DNA from: Flavobacteriales bacterium
GTDB taxonomy: Bacteria; Bacteroidota; Bacteroidia; UBA10329
Length of the DNA stretch: 64,000 nucleotides
Direction: 5' to 3'
NCBI GenBank assembly: GCA_021739625.1
Contig: JAIPBJ010000001.1
Span: 24,570 to 88,569 of the forward strand
Shown: piece by piece, positions 26,209-36,230 of the stretch
Layout of the letters: each line of letters starts with the position of its first letter
How positions within the stretch are numbered: position 1 is the stretch's first letter
The notes under the pieces: model-generated
What the model was told of the DNA's origin: nothing
Seen by the model: the letters and a program-made list of their open reading frames with translations, nothing else
The model's database searches: none
Translations under genes and position numbers: made by a program

Positions 26209-27302
26209 TGGAGATCCGCACCCTGAATAGGCAACAGTTGGAGGCATTCGTCCACGGCCCTGCCTTTGAGCGGCTGCCGTTCATCCCCATCAGCCGCCAC
26301 AGGGCGCTGTCGCACATTGCCAATCCGCGCGCAACTGACGGGGACGTACTCCTGCTGTTGGCCTACGATGGCGATACGATGGTGGGTTATCTCGGTGTGC
26401 TGCCCGATCGGCTGCATCGCGATGGTCGCATCCAACGCTGCGGCTGGCTCAGCTGCATGTGGGTCGATGATGCGCAGCGTGGAAAAGGAATAGCAAAGAA
26501 GCTGCTCCAACGTGCTTTCGAGGCGTGGGACGACCGCATCCTCGTCACCGAATTCACCCCGGCCGCCAAGGTGCTTTACGACCGTTCGGGCATCTTCCGC
26601 GCATTGGCCGACCCGGCCGGGCTTAGGCTTTACATACGCTCCGACCTTGCCACACTTCTGCCGCCTAAGCGGGAGTTCTTCAAGAGGAACATTCCGATAC
26701 TGAACGCGATTGACCGCATCGCCAATGCTGCGCTGGACCTTAGGCTTCCAAAACCTCGAATGCCAGAAGGTATCACGTTGGAAAGGGTTGAGGACGTTGA
26801 TAACGAGGCGATAACCTTCATCGAGAGCCATCGAACAGATGAATTGCTGAACCGGGGCCGGGCCGAAATCAACTGGATGCTGCGCAACCCTTGGCTCATC
26901 TCGGCTCCTGTGGTGGACGCACTCAATGCCCGCTATCACTTCTCGGCCGTGGCGCGGTGTTTCGCCTACCACACCATCAAAGTGCGCGATGCGGAGGGCC
27001 GACTGCGTGCGCTCCTGATACTTTCCCAACGCGACAATTCGTTGAAGCTGCCCTATCTCTATCACGATGGCGACCTCGCTCTGGTCTGGGCCGTGGTGCG
27101 CCACGAGCTGCTGCGGCTCCGCTCCGCCACGTTCACCGTTTTTCATGCCGACCTGCGCGCGTTCATCCGTCAGCACGATGACCTGTCACTGAGACAACGG
27201 CCATTGCAGCGGCACTACATCGTCTCAAAGGTGTTCAACAATTTTCTGGGAGACAGCACATTCACCATTCAGGACGGGGATGCCGACTGTGCGTTCACTT
27301 GA
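26208..27302 (+). CDS. GNAT family N-acetyltransferase
   Basis: The 364-residue protein has one clear GNAT domain in the first half: a core beta-strand SCMWVDDAQRGKGIAKKLLQ with the acetyl-CoA loop QRGKGI, preceded by DGDTMVGYLGVLP. The second half (from about residue 180) is unrecognised and could be a second, degenerate GNAT unit. It overlaps the deacetylase by 1 bp, and the DUF5686 gene follows 16 bp later, so the three probably form one operon concerned with a surface polymer. The acceptor is unknown. Confidence 0.8.
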   Translation: MEIRTLNRQQLEAFVHGPAFERLPFIPISRHRALSHIANPRATDGDVLLLLAYDGDTMVGYLGVLPDRLHRDGRIQRCGWLSCMWVDDAQRGKGIAKKLLQRAFEAWDDRILVTEFTPAAKVLYDRSGIFRALADPAGLRLYIRSDLATLLPPKREFFKRNIPILNAIDRIANAALDLRLPKPRMPEGITLERVEDVDNEAITFIESHRTDELLNRGRAEINWMLRNPWLISAPVVDALNARYHFSAVARCFAYHTIKVRDAEGRLRALLILSQRDNSLKLPYLYHDGDLALVWAVVRHELLRLRSATFTVFHADLRAFIRQHDDLSLRQRPLQRHYIVSKVFNNFLGDSTFTIQDGDADCAFT

Positions 27303-27318
27303 ACCTCTCTTACAGCGG

Positions 27319-29811
27319 ATGACACGCAAGGCCCTTATCCTGCTTGTGACGGTGCTGTCAATTGGCACGGGTCACGATGCGTTCGCACAGCGCACCCGCA
27401 TCCTCGGCTCGGTGGCCAATGCGGTCACGGGCCGGCCGCTGCCTTTCGCCAATGTGAGTTTCAGCAGCAGCAGCTTGGGCACTGTCACCGATTCGCTCGG
27501 CAACTTTGTGCTGGAGACCAACCGCAGGTTCGATTCCCTGCGGGTGTCATCCATCGGCTATCGCACCGAGGTGGTGCCCGTGGTGCATGGCGTCACCGAG
27601 GAGATCGACTTCCTGCTCCAACCATTGTTCTATGAGTTGAGCGAGGTTATCGTGCTGCCGGGCGAGAACCCCGCCTTCCGGATCCTACGCAAGGTCATCG
27701 CCAACAAGCCCATCAATACCCCCGAACGGCTCGATGCCTACGAGTATGGCGTGTATCACCGCGTGCGCTTCGACCTCAACAACTTCACTGAGAAGGCGAA
27801 AAAGAACTTCATCCTCCGCCCGTTCGACTACATCTGGGACCATGCCGACACCACCGAAGCTGGCGTGGCCTATCTGCCTATCCTCATGACCGAGACCAGC
27901 CGCGAGGTCTTTTACCGCAAGGACCCGCAGGCCCGCATGGAGGTCATCCGTGGCCGCAGGGACTACAAGTTCTTCCGCGCACCACGCATCATGGAGTTCG
28001 TGCAGGACATGTACATCGACCCCAACATCTACGACAACCATGTGGTCATCCTCGACAAGAGTTTCCCCAGTCCCATCAACGATTTCTACAGACGCAACTA
28101 CCGCTTTGTGCTGATGGACAGCCTCGTGCAGGTCGATGGCCGCTCGTGCTATCACATCGCATTCCGCCCAAAGGGCAAGAGCGATGTGGCCTTCACGGGC
28201 GGAATGTTCATTGACGACAGCACATTCGCGGTGGTGCAGGTGGATGTCGAGTTCAGCATCGAGGCCAACATCAACTTCGTGCGCAATTATTGGATCCGGC
28301 AGAACTATTCACTTGTTGAGGGAAAACAGTGGTTCCTCACACGCAGTCAGGTCTTGGGCGATTTCACCGTGGTGGAGAACTCCAAAGAGATGACGGGCTT
28401 CTTCGGGCGCAAGACCACCGAGCTGCGCGACATCAGGATGAACCGGCCCCGCGAGGACGGATTCTATTCCACCCTCGACCCCGTGGTGGAGCAGGACAGC
28501 GCCTACACCCGTACCGATGGTTTCTGGGAAATGGAGCGGCCCGACACCCTTTCGCAGAAGGAGCAGGAACTCATCGGCATGGTCGAGCGCCTCAACAGCG
28601 ACCCGAAGTGGAAGCGCACCGAGGCCATCATACGTCTTGTGGCGGAAGGCTATCTTGAGCTTGGCCCCATCGACCTCGGCAACGTGTTCACCTTCTACAG
28701 TTGGAACACCGTGGAGGGCCACCGCGCAAAGCTCGGATTCCGCACCAACAGGCGGTTCAGCGAGACCGTGCAACTGAGCGGCCATGCGGCCTACGGCTTC
28801 GGTGACCAACGATGGAAAGGAGGCGGCACCATCGACTTCTTCTTTCCCGAAAAACTGAACAGACGCATGGAATTCGGGGCCAGCTACCGCAACGACCTGA
28901 TGCAGCAGGGCAGGGGAGAGGGCCAGCTTCCGCTCGACCATGTGCTCACCTCGTTCGTGCGCATCAGCGGGGCATTCAAACGGATGATGGCCGAGCAGAC
29001 CGAGGCCCATGCCGAGCGGCAGTGGTTCACGGGGTTCAGCACGCGGGTCGGGATGTTCCGTGAACGATACAGCCCGCTGGAGCGCGATTTCAGTGTGATG
29101 GCTGCTGACGGCAGCACTGTGCCCGCAGCGCATTTCACCGCATCGGGTCTGCGCGTGGGCCTGCGTTTCGGTTGGGGGCAGAAACTGTTGCCTGCGGCCT
29201 ACAACGCTGTGGACAGCGGGCTTTTCGCCCAGCGGTTGCCAGTGGTGGCGTTTGAGGTGGCGGCAGGGTTCCGTGGGCTTTATGGCGGGCAGTTCGACTA
29301 CCAGCACCTGCGGCTCAAAGTGCAGCACCGCCAGCGCGCCAACAAGCTCGGCTATCTGCAGATACTGGCCGAGGGCGGCATCATCAACGGCACCGTGCCC
29401 TTCCCGCTCTTGCACGCCCCCGCAGCCAACCCGCTCGTGTTCAATGACGACCGTTCGTTCAACCTCATGAACTATATGGAGTTCGCTGCCGACCGCTATG
29501 TGTCGCTGCAGGTGGAGCACCACTTCGAGGGGTTCTTCTTCAACAGGATACCCGGTGTGCGGCTGCTCAAGCTACGCGAGTTCGTCTTTGCCAAGGCGTT
29601 CTACGGCACGCTGACAGACCAGAATGCCAATGGCCCGTTCGTGCTGGCCGATGGCATCGACCCGATGACACATCCGTACGTGGAGGTCGGTTTCGGCATA
29701 GAGAACATCCTCAAGATCGCCCGCATCGACTTCACTTGGCGGCTCACCCACCTCGATAGGCCGAATGTGCTGCCTTTCGTGGTGAAGCCGAGTTTTTACT
29801 TTCGGTTCTGA
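27319..29811 (+). CDS. DUF5686 and carboxypeptidase-like regulatory domain protein (outer membrane)
   Basis: ATG 27319 opens a clean signal peptide (MTRKALILLVTVLSIGTG, cleavage after AFAQ); the frame also continues upstream to 27280 but without a credible leader. Residues about 25-110 form a carboxypeptidase-regulatory-like beta-sandwich (RTRILGSVANAVTGRPLPFA). The remaining 700 residues match the DUF5686 pattern: a helical/beta plug part, then an outer-membrane beta-barrel ending NVLPFVVKPSFYFRF. Members occur throughout Bacteroidota with unknown function. The GNAT gene ends 16 bp before it. Confidence 0.85.
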   Translation: MTRKALILLVTVLSIGTGHDAFAQRTRILGSVANAVTGRPLPFANVSFSSSSLGTVTDSLGNFVLETNRRFDSLRVSSIGYRTEVVPVVHGVTEEIDFLLQPLFYELSEVIVLPGENPAFRILRKVIANKPINTPERLDAYEYGVYHRVRFDLNNFTEKAKKNFILRPFDYIWDHADTTEAGVAYLPILMTETSREVFYRKDPQARMEVIRGRRDYKFFRAPRIMEFVQDMYIDPNIYDNHVVILDKSFPSPINDFYRRNYRFVLMDSLVQVDGRSCYHIAFRPKGKSDVAFTGGMFIDDSTFAVVQVDVEFSIEANINFVRNYWIRQNYSLVEGKQWFLTRSQVLGDFTVVENSKEMTGFFGRKTTELRDIRMNRPREDGFYSTLDPVVEQDSAYTRTDGFWEMERPDTLSQKEQELIGMVERLNSDPKWKRTEAIIRLVAEGYLELGPIDLGNVFTFYSWNTVEGHRAKLGFRTNRRFSETVQLSGHAAYGFGDQRWKGGGTIDFFFPEKLNRRMEFGASYRNDLMQQGRGEGQLPLDHVLTSFVRISGAFKRMMAEQTEAHAERQWFTGFSTRVGMFRERYSPLERDFSVMAADGSTVPAAHFTASGLRVGLRFGWGQKLLPAAYNAVDSGLFAQRLPVVAFEVAAGFRGLYGGQFDYQHLRLKVQHRQRANKLGYLQILAEGGIINGTVPFPLLHAPAANPLVFNDDRSFNLMNYMEFAADRYVSLQVEHHFEGFFFNRIPGVRLLKLREFVFAKAFYGTLTDQNANGPFVLADGIDPMTHPYVEVGFGIENILKIARIDFTWRLTHLDRPNVLPFVVKPSFYFRF

Positions 29812-29837
29812 ACTTCATGGTCCTGTCGGAAGGAAGG

Positions 29838-30276
29838 CTGACACAGCGGAGCAACTGCTTTGCCCCGATGGGAGAACTCCGATCACAGCGGAGCAACTGC
29901 TTTGCCCCGATGGGAGAACTCCGATCACAACGGAGCAACTGCTTTGCCACGATGGGAGAACTCCGATCACAGCGGAGCAACTGCTTTGCCCCGATGGGAG
30001 AACTCCGATCACAGCGGAGCAACTGCTTTGCCCCGATGGGAGAACTCCGATCACAACGGAGCAACTGCTTTGCCCCGATGGGAGAACTCCGATCACAACG
30101 GAGCAACTGCTTTGCCCCGATGGGAGAACTCCGATCGCAACGGAGCAACTGTTTTGCCCCGATGGGAGAACTCCGAACGCAACGGAGCAACTGCTTTGCC
30201 CCGATGGGAGAACTCCGATCACAACGGAGCAACTGCTTTGCCCTGTCGGAGGCCCGTCCGACACAGCGGAGCATAT
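29838..30276. repeat. 42-bp tandem repeat array, ten full copies plus partial ends
   Basis: Units beginning CGGAGCAACTGCTTTGCCCC start at 29847 and recur exactly every 42 bp to 30225, with a broken eleventh at 30267. Differences between units are single substitutions. Because 42 is divisible by 3, every frame on both strands stays open, so long ORFs here are artefacts. Both ends show related edge sequences: CTGTCGGA...GACACAGCGGAGCA. The right edge (CTGTCGGAGGCCCGTCCGACACAG) is a near-perfect hairpin followed by a run of seven T (30274-30281), probably a terminator. The remaining 30282-30436 contains nothing more than the WbqC promoter. Confidence 0.92.
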
Positions 30277-30281
30277 TTTTT
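30242..30281 (+). terminator. Probable terminator at the right edge of the 42-bp array
   Basis: The arms TGTCGGA and TCCGACA enclose GGCCCG, and a T-run follows 12 nt later. The gap before the T-run weakens the call. Confidence 0.4.
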
Positions 30282-30422
30282 TAGGTTCGCCCGCATCTGT
30301 TGCACATTGCAATTCAGTGACAGTGTAGCGTTCTTCGGGCTGAAACCGAGTGTTTACTTCAAGTGCTGACGCTTGCTCGGCCGGTGAGAAAGGAAGGGGC
30401 CGTGGCGTGAATGCGCATCCAT

Positions 30423-30430
30423 TACCTTCG
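30423..30430 (+). promoter_or_regulatory. -7-like element (TACCTTCG) 6 nt before the WbqC ATG
   Basis: TACCTTCG differs from TAnnTTTG by one base and is spaced from the ATG exactly as at 25163-25170. Confidence 0.4.
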
Positions 30431-30436
30431 CCCGCC

Positions 30437-31075
30437 ATGCACGTGATTCTGCCCTCGGCCTATTTTCCGCCCGTCAGCTATTTCGCCTATCTGCTCTCGC
30501 CTGCCGTGACCAAGGTGACCATGGAGGCGAAGGAGCATTTCGTGAAACAGAGCATCCGCAGCCGTTGCATAGTGGCCGATCCGCATGGGAAGCTCACGCT
30601 CTTCGTACCGAAGGAGAAGACGGGGAACCGCTCGGTGATGGACGAGGTGCGCACCGTGGAGGAGGCCCATTGGCGCAGGACGCATTGGCGCAGCATTGCA
30701 GATTCCTATCGCAGTTCGCCCTATTTCGAGTATTATGAGGACGACTTCGAACCGTTCTTCAGGGAGCACGAGGACCGCATCCTCAACATCGGTCAGCGAA
30801 GCATTGCCAAGGTCTGCGAACTCCTTCGGATTCCTTTGCAGGTAGAATTGACCACCGGTTTCTGGGAAGGTGATGATGCACTCGACCTGCGAAGTGCGTG
30901 GAACAACAAGGACTATCGGGAGCGCCCGCCCGTGGTGCATTTCCCGGAATACACGCAAGTGTTCTCCGACCGCAACGGGTTTCTGCCCGACCTGAGCATC
31001 CTCGATCTCCTGTTCTGCAACGGCCCTAAAAGTCTGGACTACCTCAAAGCACTGGAATTGCGGGGCATGGAATGA
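30437..31075 (+). CDS. WbqC-like family protein
   Basis: The 212-residue protein begins MHVILPSAYFPPVSYFAYLL and contains the family landmarks KQSIRSRCIVADPHGKLTL, HWRRTHWRSIADSYRSSPYF, YYEDDFEPFF and DLSILDLLFCNGP. WbqC family members occur in polysaccharide gene clusters and are thought to act in amino-sugar modification, but no reaction is established. ATG 30437 is chosen over the upstream frame because the N-terminus then aligns with the family. The gene is convergent with the T9SS protein gene, with stop codons only 3 bp apart. Confidence 0.88.
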   Translation: MHVILPSAYFPPVSYFAYLLSPAVTKVTMEAKEHFVKQSIRSRCIVADPHGKLTLFVPKEKTGNRSVMDEVRTVEEAHWRRTHWRSIADSYRSSPYFEYYEDDFEPFFREHEDRILNIGQRSIAKVCELLRIPLQVELTTGFWEGDDALDLRSAWNNKDYRERPPVVHFPEYTQVFSDRNGFLPDLSILDLLFCNGPKSLDYLKALELRGME

Positions 31076-31078
31076 CCG

Positions 31079-34000
31079 CTATCTCACCAGGATCACCTGT
31101 CCGGTGCGCTGCCCTTCGTCTCCATTGATGTCGGTCCAGTCGATACGATAGACATAGACCCCGCTCTCGACCTGTGCGCCCTTGTAGCTTCCGTCCCAAC
31201 CCTCGTCCATGTCGGCCGTCTGGAAGATCTGTTCGCCCCATCGGTCGAAAATGAGCATCCCGAACGCAACGATGTTCTCACCGTAGGCGGTGAAGCGCTC
31301 ATTGTGGGCGTTGTTGTCGGGCGTGAAGGCATTGGGAATATAGATGCTCACGTGCGGGGTGATGATGACCTCGTAACTGATGGTGTCCGTGCAGCCGAAC
31401 TCATTGACCACCATCAGCCTCACGGTGTAGGTGCCTGTGTCGATGGCGCTCGGATACGTATAGGTGGGCGAAGGGGTCTGTGTGCCCAACGTGGCCCCGT
31501 CACCGAAGGCCCAATGCCATTCCACTGCTCCGGTGGACATGTCGGTGAACTCGAATCTGGGGTTGAGCGCACTGGCCGTGGTAGGATTCACTCCAAAGAA
31601 GGCCGTAGGCAACGGATGCACAGTGATGAGGTCGGGCATCACGAGTTCGGCCACACAGCCCTGATTGGAAGTGGCGGTCAGCCCGATGGTATAGACCCCT
31701 TCGTCAGGATAACAGTGCGAGGGCGAATGTGCAGTGATGATATTCCCGTCTCCCATATCCCATGAATAGGAATTCATGCTTCCCGATGCGATGGTGGTAA
31801 GGTTGTTCATCTGCACACAATGGGTGCGGCAGCCTTCCACGGGCCCGGCAACGAAATCGACCACAGGGTTGGGATGGACGGTCACAGTGGCCACGGCATC
31901 GTCCGTGCAGCCCAGCGTGGTGCCAACGACCGTGTAAACGGTTGTCGTGGTCGGGTTGGCCGTTACGGATGTCCCTGTCGGGCTGCTCAGGTCGGTGGCA
32001 GGTGTCCAAGCGTAGGTGTCGGCACCACTTGCAACCAGTGTGGTTGAATCGCCATCGCAATAGCTTGTGGCCGAAGGTGTCACATTGACGGTCGGGGTCT
32101 GGTTCACCGTCACTGTCACATCTTCCGAAGATGAGCAGTTGAGGCTTGTGCCAGTCACGGTGTAAGTGACGGTGGTCATGGGCGATACGAGCACGGCCGC
32201 ACCCGTGGTGGCACTGAGTCCGGTGGCCGGAGACCAGACATAGCTGTTGGCACCGTTGGCTGTGAGCGGAGCCGAGGTGCCGCTACAGATAGTGGTGTCG
32301 TTGCTCAGAATGACAACCGGAATCGGGTTGACCGTCAGTACCAGTGTGGCAGTGTCGTTGCATCCGAGGCTGCTGCCCACCACCTCGTAGGTGGTGCTGA
32401 CGACAGGGTCGGCAATCACCGTGGCATCTGTGGTGGTGCTAATGCCCAATGCTGGCGACCACACATAGCTGTCGGCCCCGCTGGCAGTGAAATCCTTGTT
32501 CTCGCCCACGCACATGGTGAACGAGGCGGGCGAGATGCTCACGCTCGGATAAGGGTTTACGGTGATGGTGACCGTGCGCGTGGTGGTGCATCCCAACCCT
32601 GTGCCCACCACGGTGTAGGTGGTGGTGGAAGCTGGTGTGGCGACAACAGAGGCGGTGTTGGTGGCGCTCAGGCCCGTTCCAGGACTCCACGCGTAGGTGT
32701 CGGCCCCGCCCGTGGTCAGCGTCACGGGATTGCCCTCACACACGGTGGTGTCGTTGCTCATGGGCATGGTGGGCGATGGATTCACGGTGATGTCGAAAGT
32801 GGCATCGCTGCTGCATCCGAGCGAAGTGCCCGTGACCGTGTAGGTGGTGCTTGCAAGCGGTGCCGCATCCACGGTGGTGCCGGTGGTGGCGCTCAGCCCT
32901 GTGGCTGGCGACCATGCATAGGTGGTGGCCCCTCCGGCCGTGAATGTGGTGGCTGTTCCAGCGCACACAGTGGCCGTGGTCGGACTCACGGTGACCACAG
33001 GGAACGGGTTGACCGTCACCGTCACATCATCGGTGCCGGTGCATCCTGCCGATGTTCCGGTGACCGTATAGGTCGTGGTCGCTGCCGGAGTAGCCGTGAC
33101 GGATGCTCCCGTGGTGGCACTCAGTCCGGTGGGTGGGTCCCAGCTGTAGGTCGTTGCGCCCGATGCGCTCAGCGGGGTGCTTCCCCCTTCACAGACGGCC
33201 ACATCTGTTCCCGCATCGATCACCGGTAGGGCATTGACCACCACCGATGTGGTGGTGACTGAGGAAACGCAGGAGCCCAGGGCCACTTCCAGTGTGATGT
33301 TCTTGGTGCCCGGAGTGGCCCAGTCGATCTCGTAAGGCCCTTGACCGGATCCCGACACCACGGTTCCTCCGTCAAAATCCCAAGTGTAATTCGAATTGGC
33401 CGGAGCGTTGCCAGTATAGGTGACTGTCGAGGTCTGGTTCAGACAGATGGGAGATGTGGTGGTGAAAGGCGATGTAGGCACCGAGAGGACGGTCACATCT
33501 ATGGTCGTGTCGGCCAGACAGGGAGGCCATGCCACCCCGAGCCGAACCGGATAGGTGCCAGTTGCAGGGAAGGTGTAGGATGGATTCTGCGTCATGTCAT
33601 CGGGCGTGCCATTGTTGTCGAAGTCCCATGCCCAATTGGTGATCTGACCAGCAGGTGAGGATGCATCGGTGAACACGATCGGGTCTCCGGCACAGGCGGG
33701 CGTATAGGTGAAATTGGCGGTAGGATTGCTGGGGCTGGGCGGGATCACCGTGTCGAGAGAGAAAGTGCAGGGCGTGACACCGAAGGTGGTCATGGTCACT
33801 GTGTAGGGGCCGGGCGCGTTGATGGTCACCTGCTCAGCGTTTCCGCCCGACACGACTCCCGGACCTGCCCAACTGTAGGTGGCAGCACCGGTCGGTGCGT
33901 TCAACGTGATGTTCTGCCCTCCGCACACGTTGGGTGCCGATGAGATGATCTGCAAAGGTTGGCAGGACGCATCGATATAAGCGTAGGCGAAGTGACTTCC

Positions 34001-34735
34001 GCCTCCGGCATCGCAGTCGCGGGTGATGAATTCGATGCGCACCGTCTGGCCGATATAGTTGTTAAGTGGAATGAAAACAGGAGTCCAAGGATTGTAAAGA
34101 ATACCTCCGACAGCCACAAAACCACCTATACCAGCGGCAGTCGAGGCATCTACATCGAACGAGGCGCAGTTGATGACGTTGTTGCTGCCGTCATACATCC
34201 TTATCTGGAAAAAAGGCTGTTCACCGGACGGATGCCCACCATCGTTCAGAACGGCCGCATAGTGATAGGTGAAGTTGCTATTGGCGTTTGTGACCGTGAA
34301 GGTGGTGCTGATGGTCTCTCCACCGTCCTCGGCCTGTGCATTTCCAAGTCTGAGGGAATACGCTCCACCACCGGGATACACCACTGGCAGTGTGGTGCCG
34401 CCCACGATAGGGTCGAATCCTCCGGTCATGATGAAGTGATTCATTTCGGGCCCTGCATTGGCGGCCTGATTGTTGGCACCCTGATTCAGACCATTGTACT
34501 GGTAGGGGTCGGGTGCAGTGACACCCACGCACAGCCCGAACAGCGTGCCCCCGTTGCACACACCGTCACCCCAGGTGCCGGTCCATCCTGTGAGCGTGCC
34601 TGTCTCCAGATCGACATTGCCGCAGCTCTGTGCGCGGGTCTCGGAAGCAAGTATCGTCAGCAGTGCCATAAGGGACAGGGCCGTCAGTGCGCTCATCGCC
34701 CGCTCACGTCCGGCTCTCAAAATGATATTGATCAT
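31079..34735 (-). CDS. T9SS type B exported multi-domain adhesin-like protein (PKD and Ig-like repeats)
   Basis: The protein is 1218 residues from ATG 34735, which opens a signal peptide ending SETRAQ. It then has a lectin/MAM-like N-terminal domain with SCGNVDLETGTLTGWTGTWG. A PKD domain (PTANFTYTPACAGDPIVF) follows, and then six consecutive units of about 76 residues, each of the form CxG...ATTYAWSPATGLSATTG...TTYTVTGTSLGC...VTVNP with a cysteine pair. Two PKD domains (YSWDMGDG, WHWAFGDG) precede the C-terminal about 90 residues (IYIPNAFTPDNN ... FDRWGE ... YVYRIDW), the gliding-motility-type T9SS type B sorting domain. It should be exported to the surface and used for adhesion or motility. 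Confidence 0.93.
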   Translation of the reverse strand: MINIILRAGRERAMSALTALSLMALLTILASETRAQSCGNVDLETGTLTGWTGTWGDGVCNGGTLFGLCVGVTAPDPYQYNGLNQGANNQAANAGPEMNHFIMTGGFDPIVGGTTLPVVYPGGGAYSLRLGNAQAEDGGETISTTFTVTNANSNFTYHYAAVLNDGGHPSGEQPFFQIRMYDGSNNVINCASFDVDASTAAGIGGFVAVGGILYNPWTPVFIPLNNYIGQTVRIEFITRDCDAGGGSHFAYAYIDASCQPLQIISSAPNVCGGQNITLNAPTGAATYSWAGPGVVSGGNAEQVTINAPGPYTVTMTTFGVTPCTFSLDTVIPPSPSNPTANFTYTPACAGDPIVFTDASSPAGQITNWAWDFDNNGTPDDMTQNPSYTFPATGTYPVRLGVAWPPCLADTTIDVTVLSVPTSPFTTTSPICLNQTSTVTYTGNAPANSNYTWDFDGGTVVSGSGQGPYEIDWATPGTKNITLEVALGSCVSSVTTTSVVVNALPVIDAGTDVAVCEGGSTPLSASGATTYSWDPPTGLSATTGASVTATPAATTTYTVTGTSAGCTGTDDVTVTVNPFPVVTVSPTTATVCAGTATTFTAGGATTYAWSPATGLSATTGTTVDAAPLASTTYTVTGTSLGCSSDATFDITVNPSPTMPMSNDTTVCEGNPVTLTTGGADTYAWSPGTGLSATNTASVVATPASTTTYTVVGTGLGCTTTRTVTITVNPYPSVSISPASFTMCVGENKDFTASGADSYVWSPALGISTTTDATVIADPVVSTTYEVVGSSLGCNDTATLVLTVNPIPVVILSNDTTICSGTSAPLTANGANSYVWSPATGLSATTGAAVLVSPMTTVTYTVTGTSLNCSSSEDVTVTVNQTPTVNVTPSATSYCDGDSTTLVASGADTYAWTPATDLSSPTGTSVTANPTTTTVYTVVGTTLGCTDDAVATVTVHPNPVVDFVAGPVEGCRTHCVQMNNLTTIASGSMNSYSWDMGDGNIITAHSPSHCYPDEGVYTIGLTATSNQGCVAELVMPDLITVHPLPTAFFGVNPTTASALNPRFEFTDMSTGAVEWHWAFGDGATLGTQTPSPTYTYPSAIDTGTYTVRLMVVNEFGCTDTISYEVIITPHVSIYIPNAFTPDNNAHNERFTAYGENIVAFGMLIFDRWGEQIFQTADMDEGWDGSYKGAQVESGVYVYRIDWTDINGDEGQRTGQVILVR

Positions 34736-34881
34736 GTATGTCTGAAGTAAGGGTGCAAAGTAATCAGCCCACAAAGAAATCATTGCCGACAGTGACTAAG
34801 ACTTGATCATGATGGGAAGTTGCCTTGACACCGGTCCGATTCCGACCGATGTCATGCATCGCGCGGCCACATTGCTTCGGC

Positions 34882-34889
34882 TACCTTTG
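34882..34889 (+). promoter_or_regulatory. -7 promoter element (TACCTTTG) for ychF
   Basis: TACCTTTG ends 20 nt before the ychF ATG, giving a leader of about 15 nt that includes an A-rich stretch (CAAAAAAACAAGT). Confidence 0.6.
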
Positions 34890-34909
34890 CGCTCCTCAAA
34901 AAAACAAGT

Positions 34910-36007
34910 ATGGCCCTTCAATGCGGAATCGTAGGACTGCCCAATGTCGGCAAGTCCACCCTTTTCAACTGCCTCTCCAACGCCAAGGCACAGGCCGCCA
35001 ATTTCCCCTTCTGCACCATCGAGCCCAATGTGGGTGTCATCACTGTGCCTGATGAAAGATTGGAGAAGTTGGAAACGTTGGTAAAGCCCGATCGCGTGGT
35101 GCCCACCACCATCGAGATCGTGGACATAGCCGGTCTGGTGAAAGGTGCCAGCAAGGGCGAGGGCCTCGGCAACCAGTTTCTCGGCAACATCCGCGAAACG
35201 GATGCCATCATCCACGTGGTGCGCTGCTTCGATGATGGGAACGTGGTACACGTGGACGGTTCGGTGGATCCCGTGCGCGACAAGGAGGTCATCGATACTG
35301 AGCTGCAACTCAAAGACCTTGACACGGTGGACAAGCGGATTCAGAAGGTGCGCAAACAGGCCGATACCGGCAATAAGGACGCGAAGACCGAGTTCCAGGT
35401 GCTCTCCATTCTGAAGGGCACGTTGGAAAAAGGCATCTCTGCCCGCGCTGCCGTGCTTGACGACAATCAGGTCGAGATTGCCAGATCCTTCCAGTTGCTC
35501 ACATTCAAACCTGTGCTCTACGTCTGCAATGTGGATGAGGCTTCTGTGGTGAGTGGAAATGCACACAGCCAGCGTTTGGCAGAGTCGGTGGCAAAGGAGA
35601 AGGCCGAGGTCATCCTCATCAGCGCGGCCATGGAGGCCGACATAGCCGAACTGGAGAGCTATGAGGAGCGTATGGAGTTCCTAAACGATGCCGGCCTGAG
35701 CGAGGCGGGTGTGAACAAGCTCATCCGCTCGGCCTACCGTCTGCTGGAATTGCAGACCTACTTCACTGCCGGAGTGAAAGAGGTGCGTGCCTGGACCATC
35801 CGCAGGGGCATGACCGCCCCACAGGCCGCAGGCGTTATCCACACTGATTTTGAGAAAGGATTCATCCGTGCCGAGACCATCCATTACGATGATTTCATAA
35901 AGTACGGGTCGGAGACTGCGGTGAAGGAGGCCGGCAAGATGGGCGTGGAGGGCAAGGAGTATGTGGTGCAGGACGGTGATGTGATGCACTTCCGCTTCAA
36001 CGTTTGA
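34910..36007 (+). CDS. ychF: Redox-regulated ATPase YchF
   Basis: YchF/OLA1 is a universally conserved Obg-family P-loop protein that hydrolyses ATP rather than GTP and binds ribosomes. The 365-residue protein has the full set of motifs: P-loop [51 protein letters not shown], a TGS-like C-terminal domain ([20 protein letters not shown]) and the terminal [11 protein letters not shown]. Length is normal. It is monocistronic, with its own promoter. Confidence 0.97.
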   Translation: MALQCGIVGLPNVGKSTLFNCLSNAKAQAANFPFCTIEPNVGVITVPDERLEKLETLVKPDRVVPTTIEIVDIAGLVKGASKGEGLGNQFLGNIRETDAIIHVVRCFDDGNVVHVDGSVDPVRDKEVIDTELQLKDLDTVDKRIQKVRKQADTGNKDAKTEFQVLSILKGTLEKGISARAAVLDDNQVEIARSFQLLTFKPVLYVCNVDEASVVSGNAHSQRLAESVAKEKAEVILISAAMEADIAELESYEERMEFLNDAGLSEAGVNKLIRSAYRLLELQTYFTAGVKEVRAWTIRRGMTAPQAAGVIHTDFEKGFIRAETIHYDDFIKYGSETAVKEAGKMGVEGKEYVVQDGDVMHFRFNV

Positions 36008-36230
36008 TCGGAACACTCCTCGAAGAGGCCCGGTTCACGATTTCTGACCGTTGTGTCATTCTGTTTCATCGTTGACCATCGGTCGCTTGTCGACAACGAC
36101 TGCCAACTCGTCCGCGCGGTGTGTCGTAAAGCGTTCGGAATGCGTGTTACTGTTAATAAAAAGTAAAGGAAATGCGTAGCTAAGACGAACTTGAAAGGTT
36201 CTTATTACGTACTTCGCTGGGACGCACCAA

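Noticed and set aside
28309..29523. 404-residue minus-strand ORF inside the DUF5686 gene
   Set aside because: Antisense frame in a GC-rich gene; the plus-strand protein has a signal peptide, known domain and barrel.
29838..30276. CRISPR array
   Set aside because: Units abut directly with no unique spacers, and no cas genes are present.
29744..30438. Long ORFs on both strands through the 42-bp array
   Set aside because: A 42-bp period keeps every frame open; the products are pure 14-residue repeats with no signal or domain, and the frames overlap the ends of real genes.
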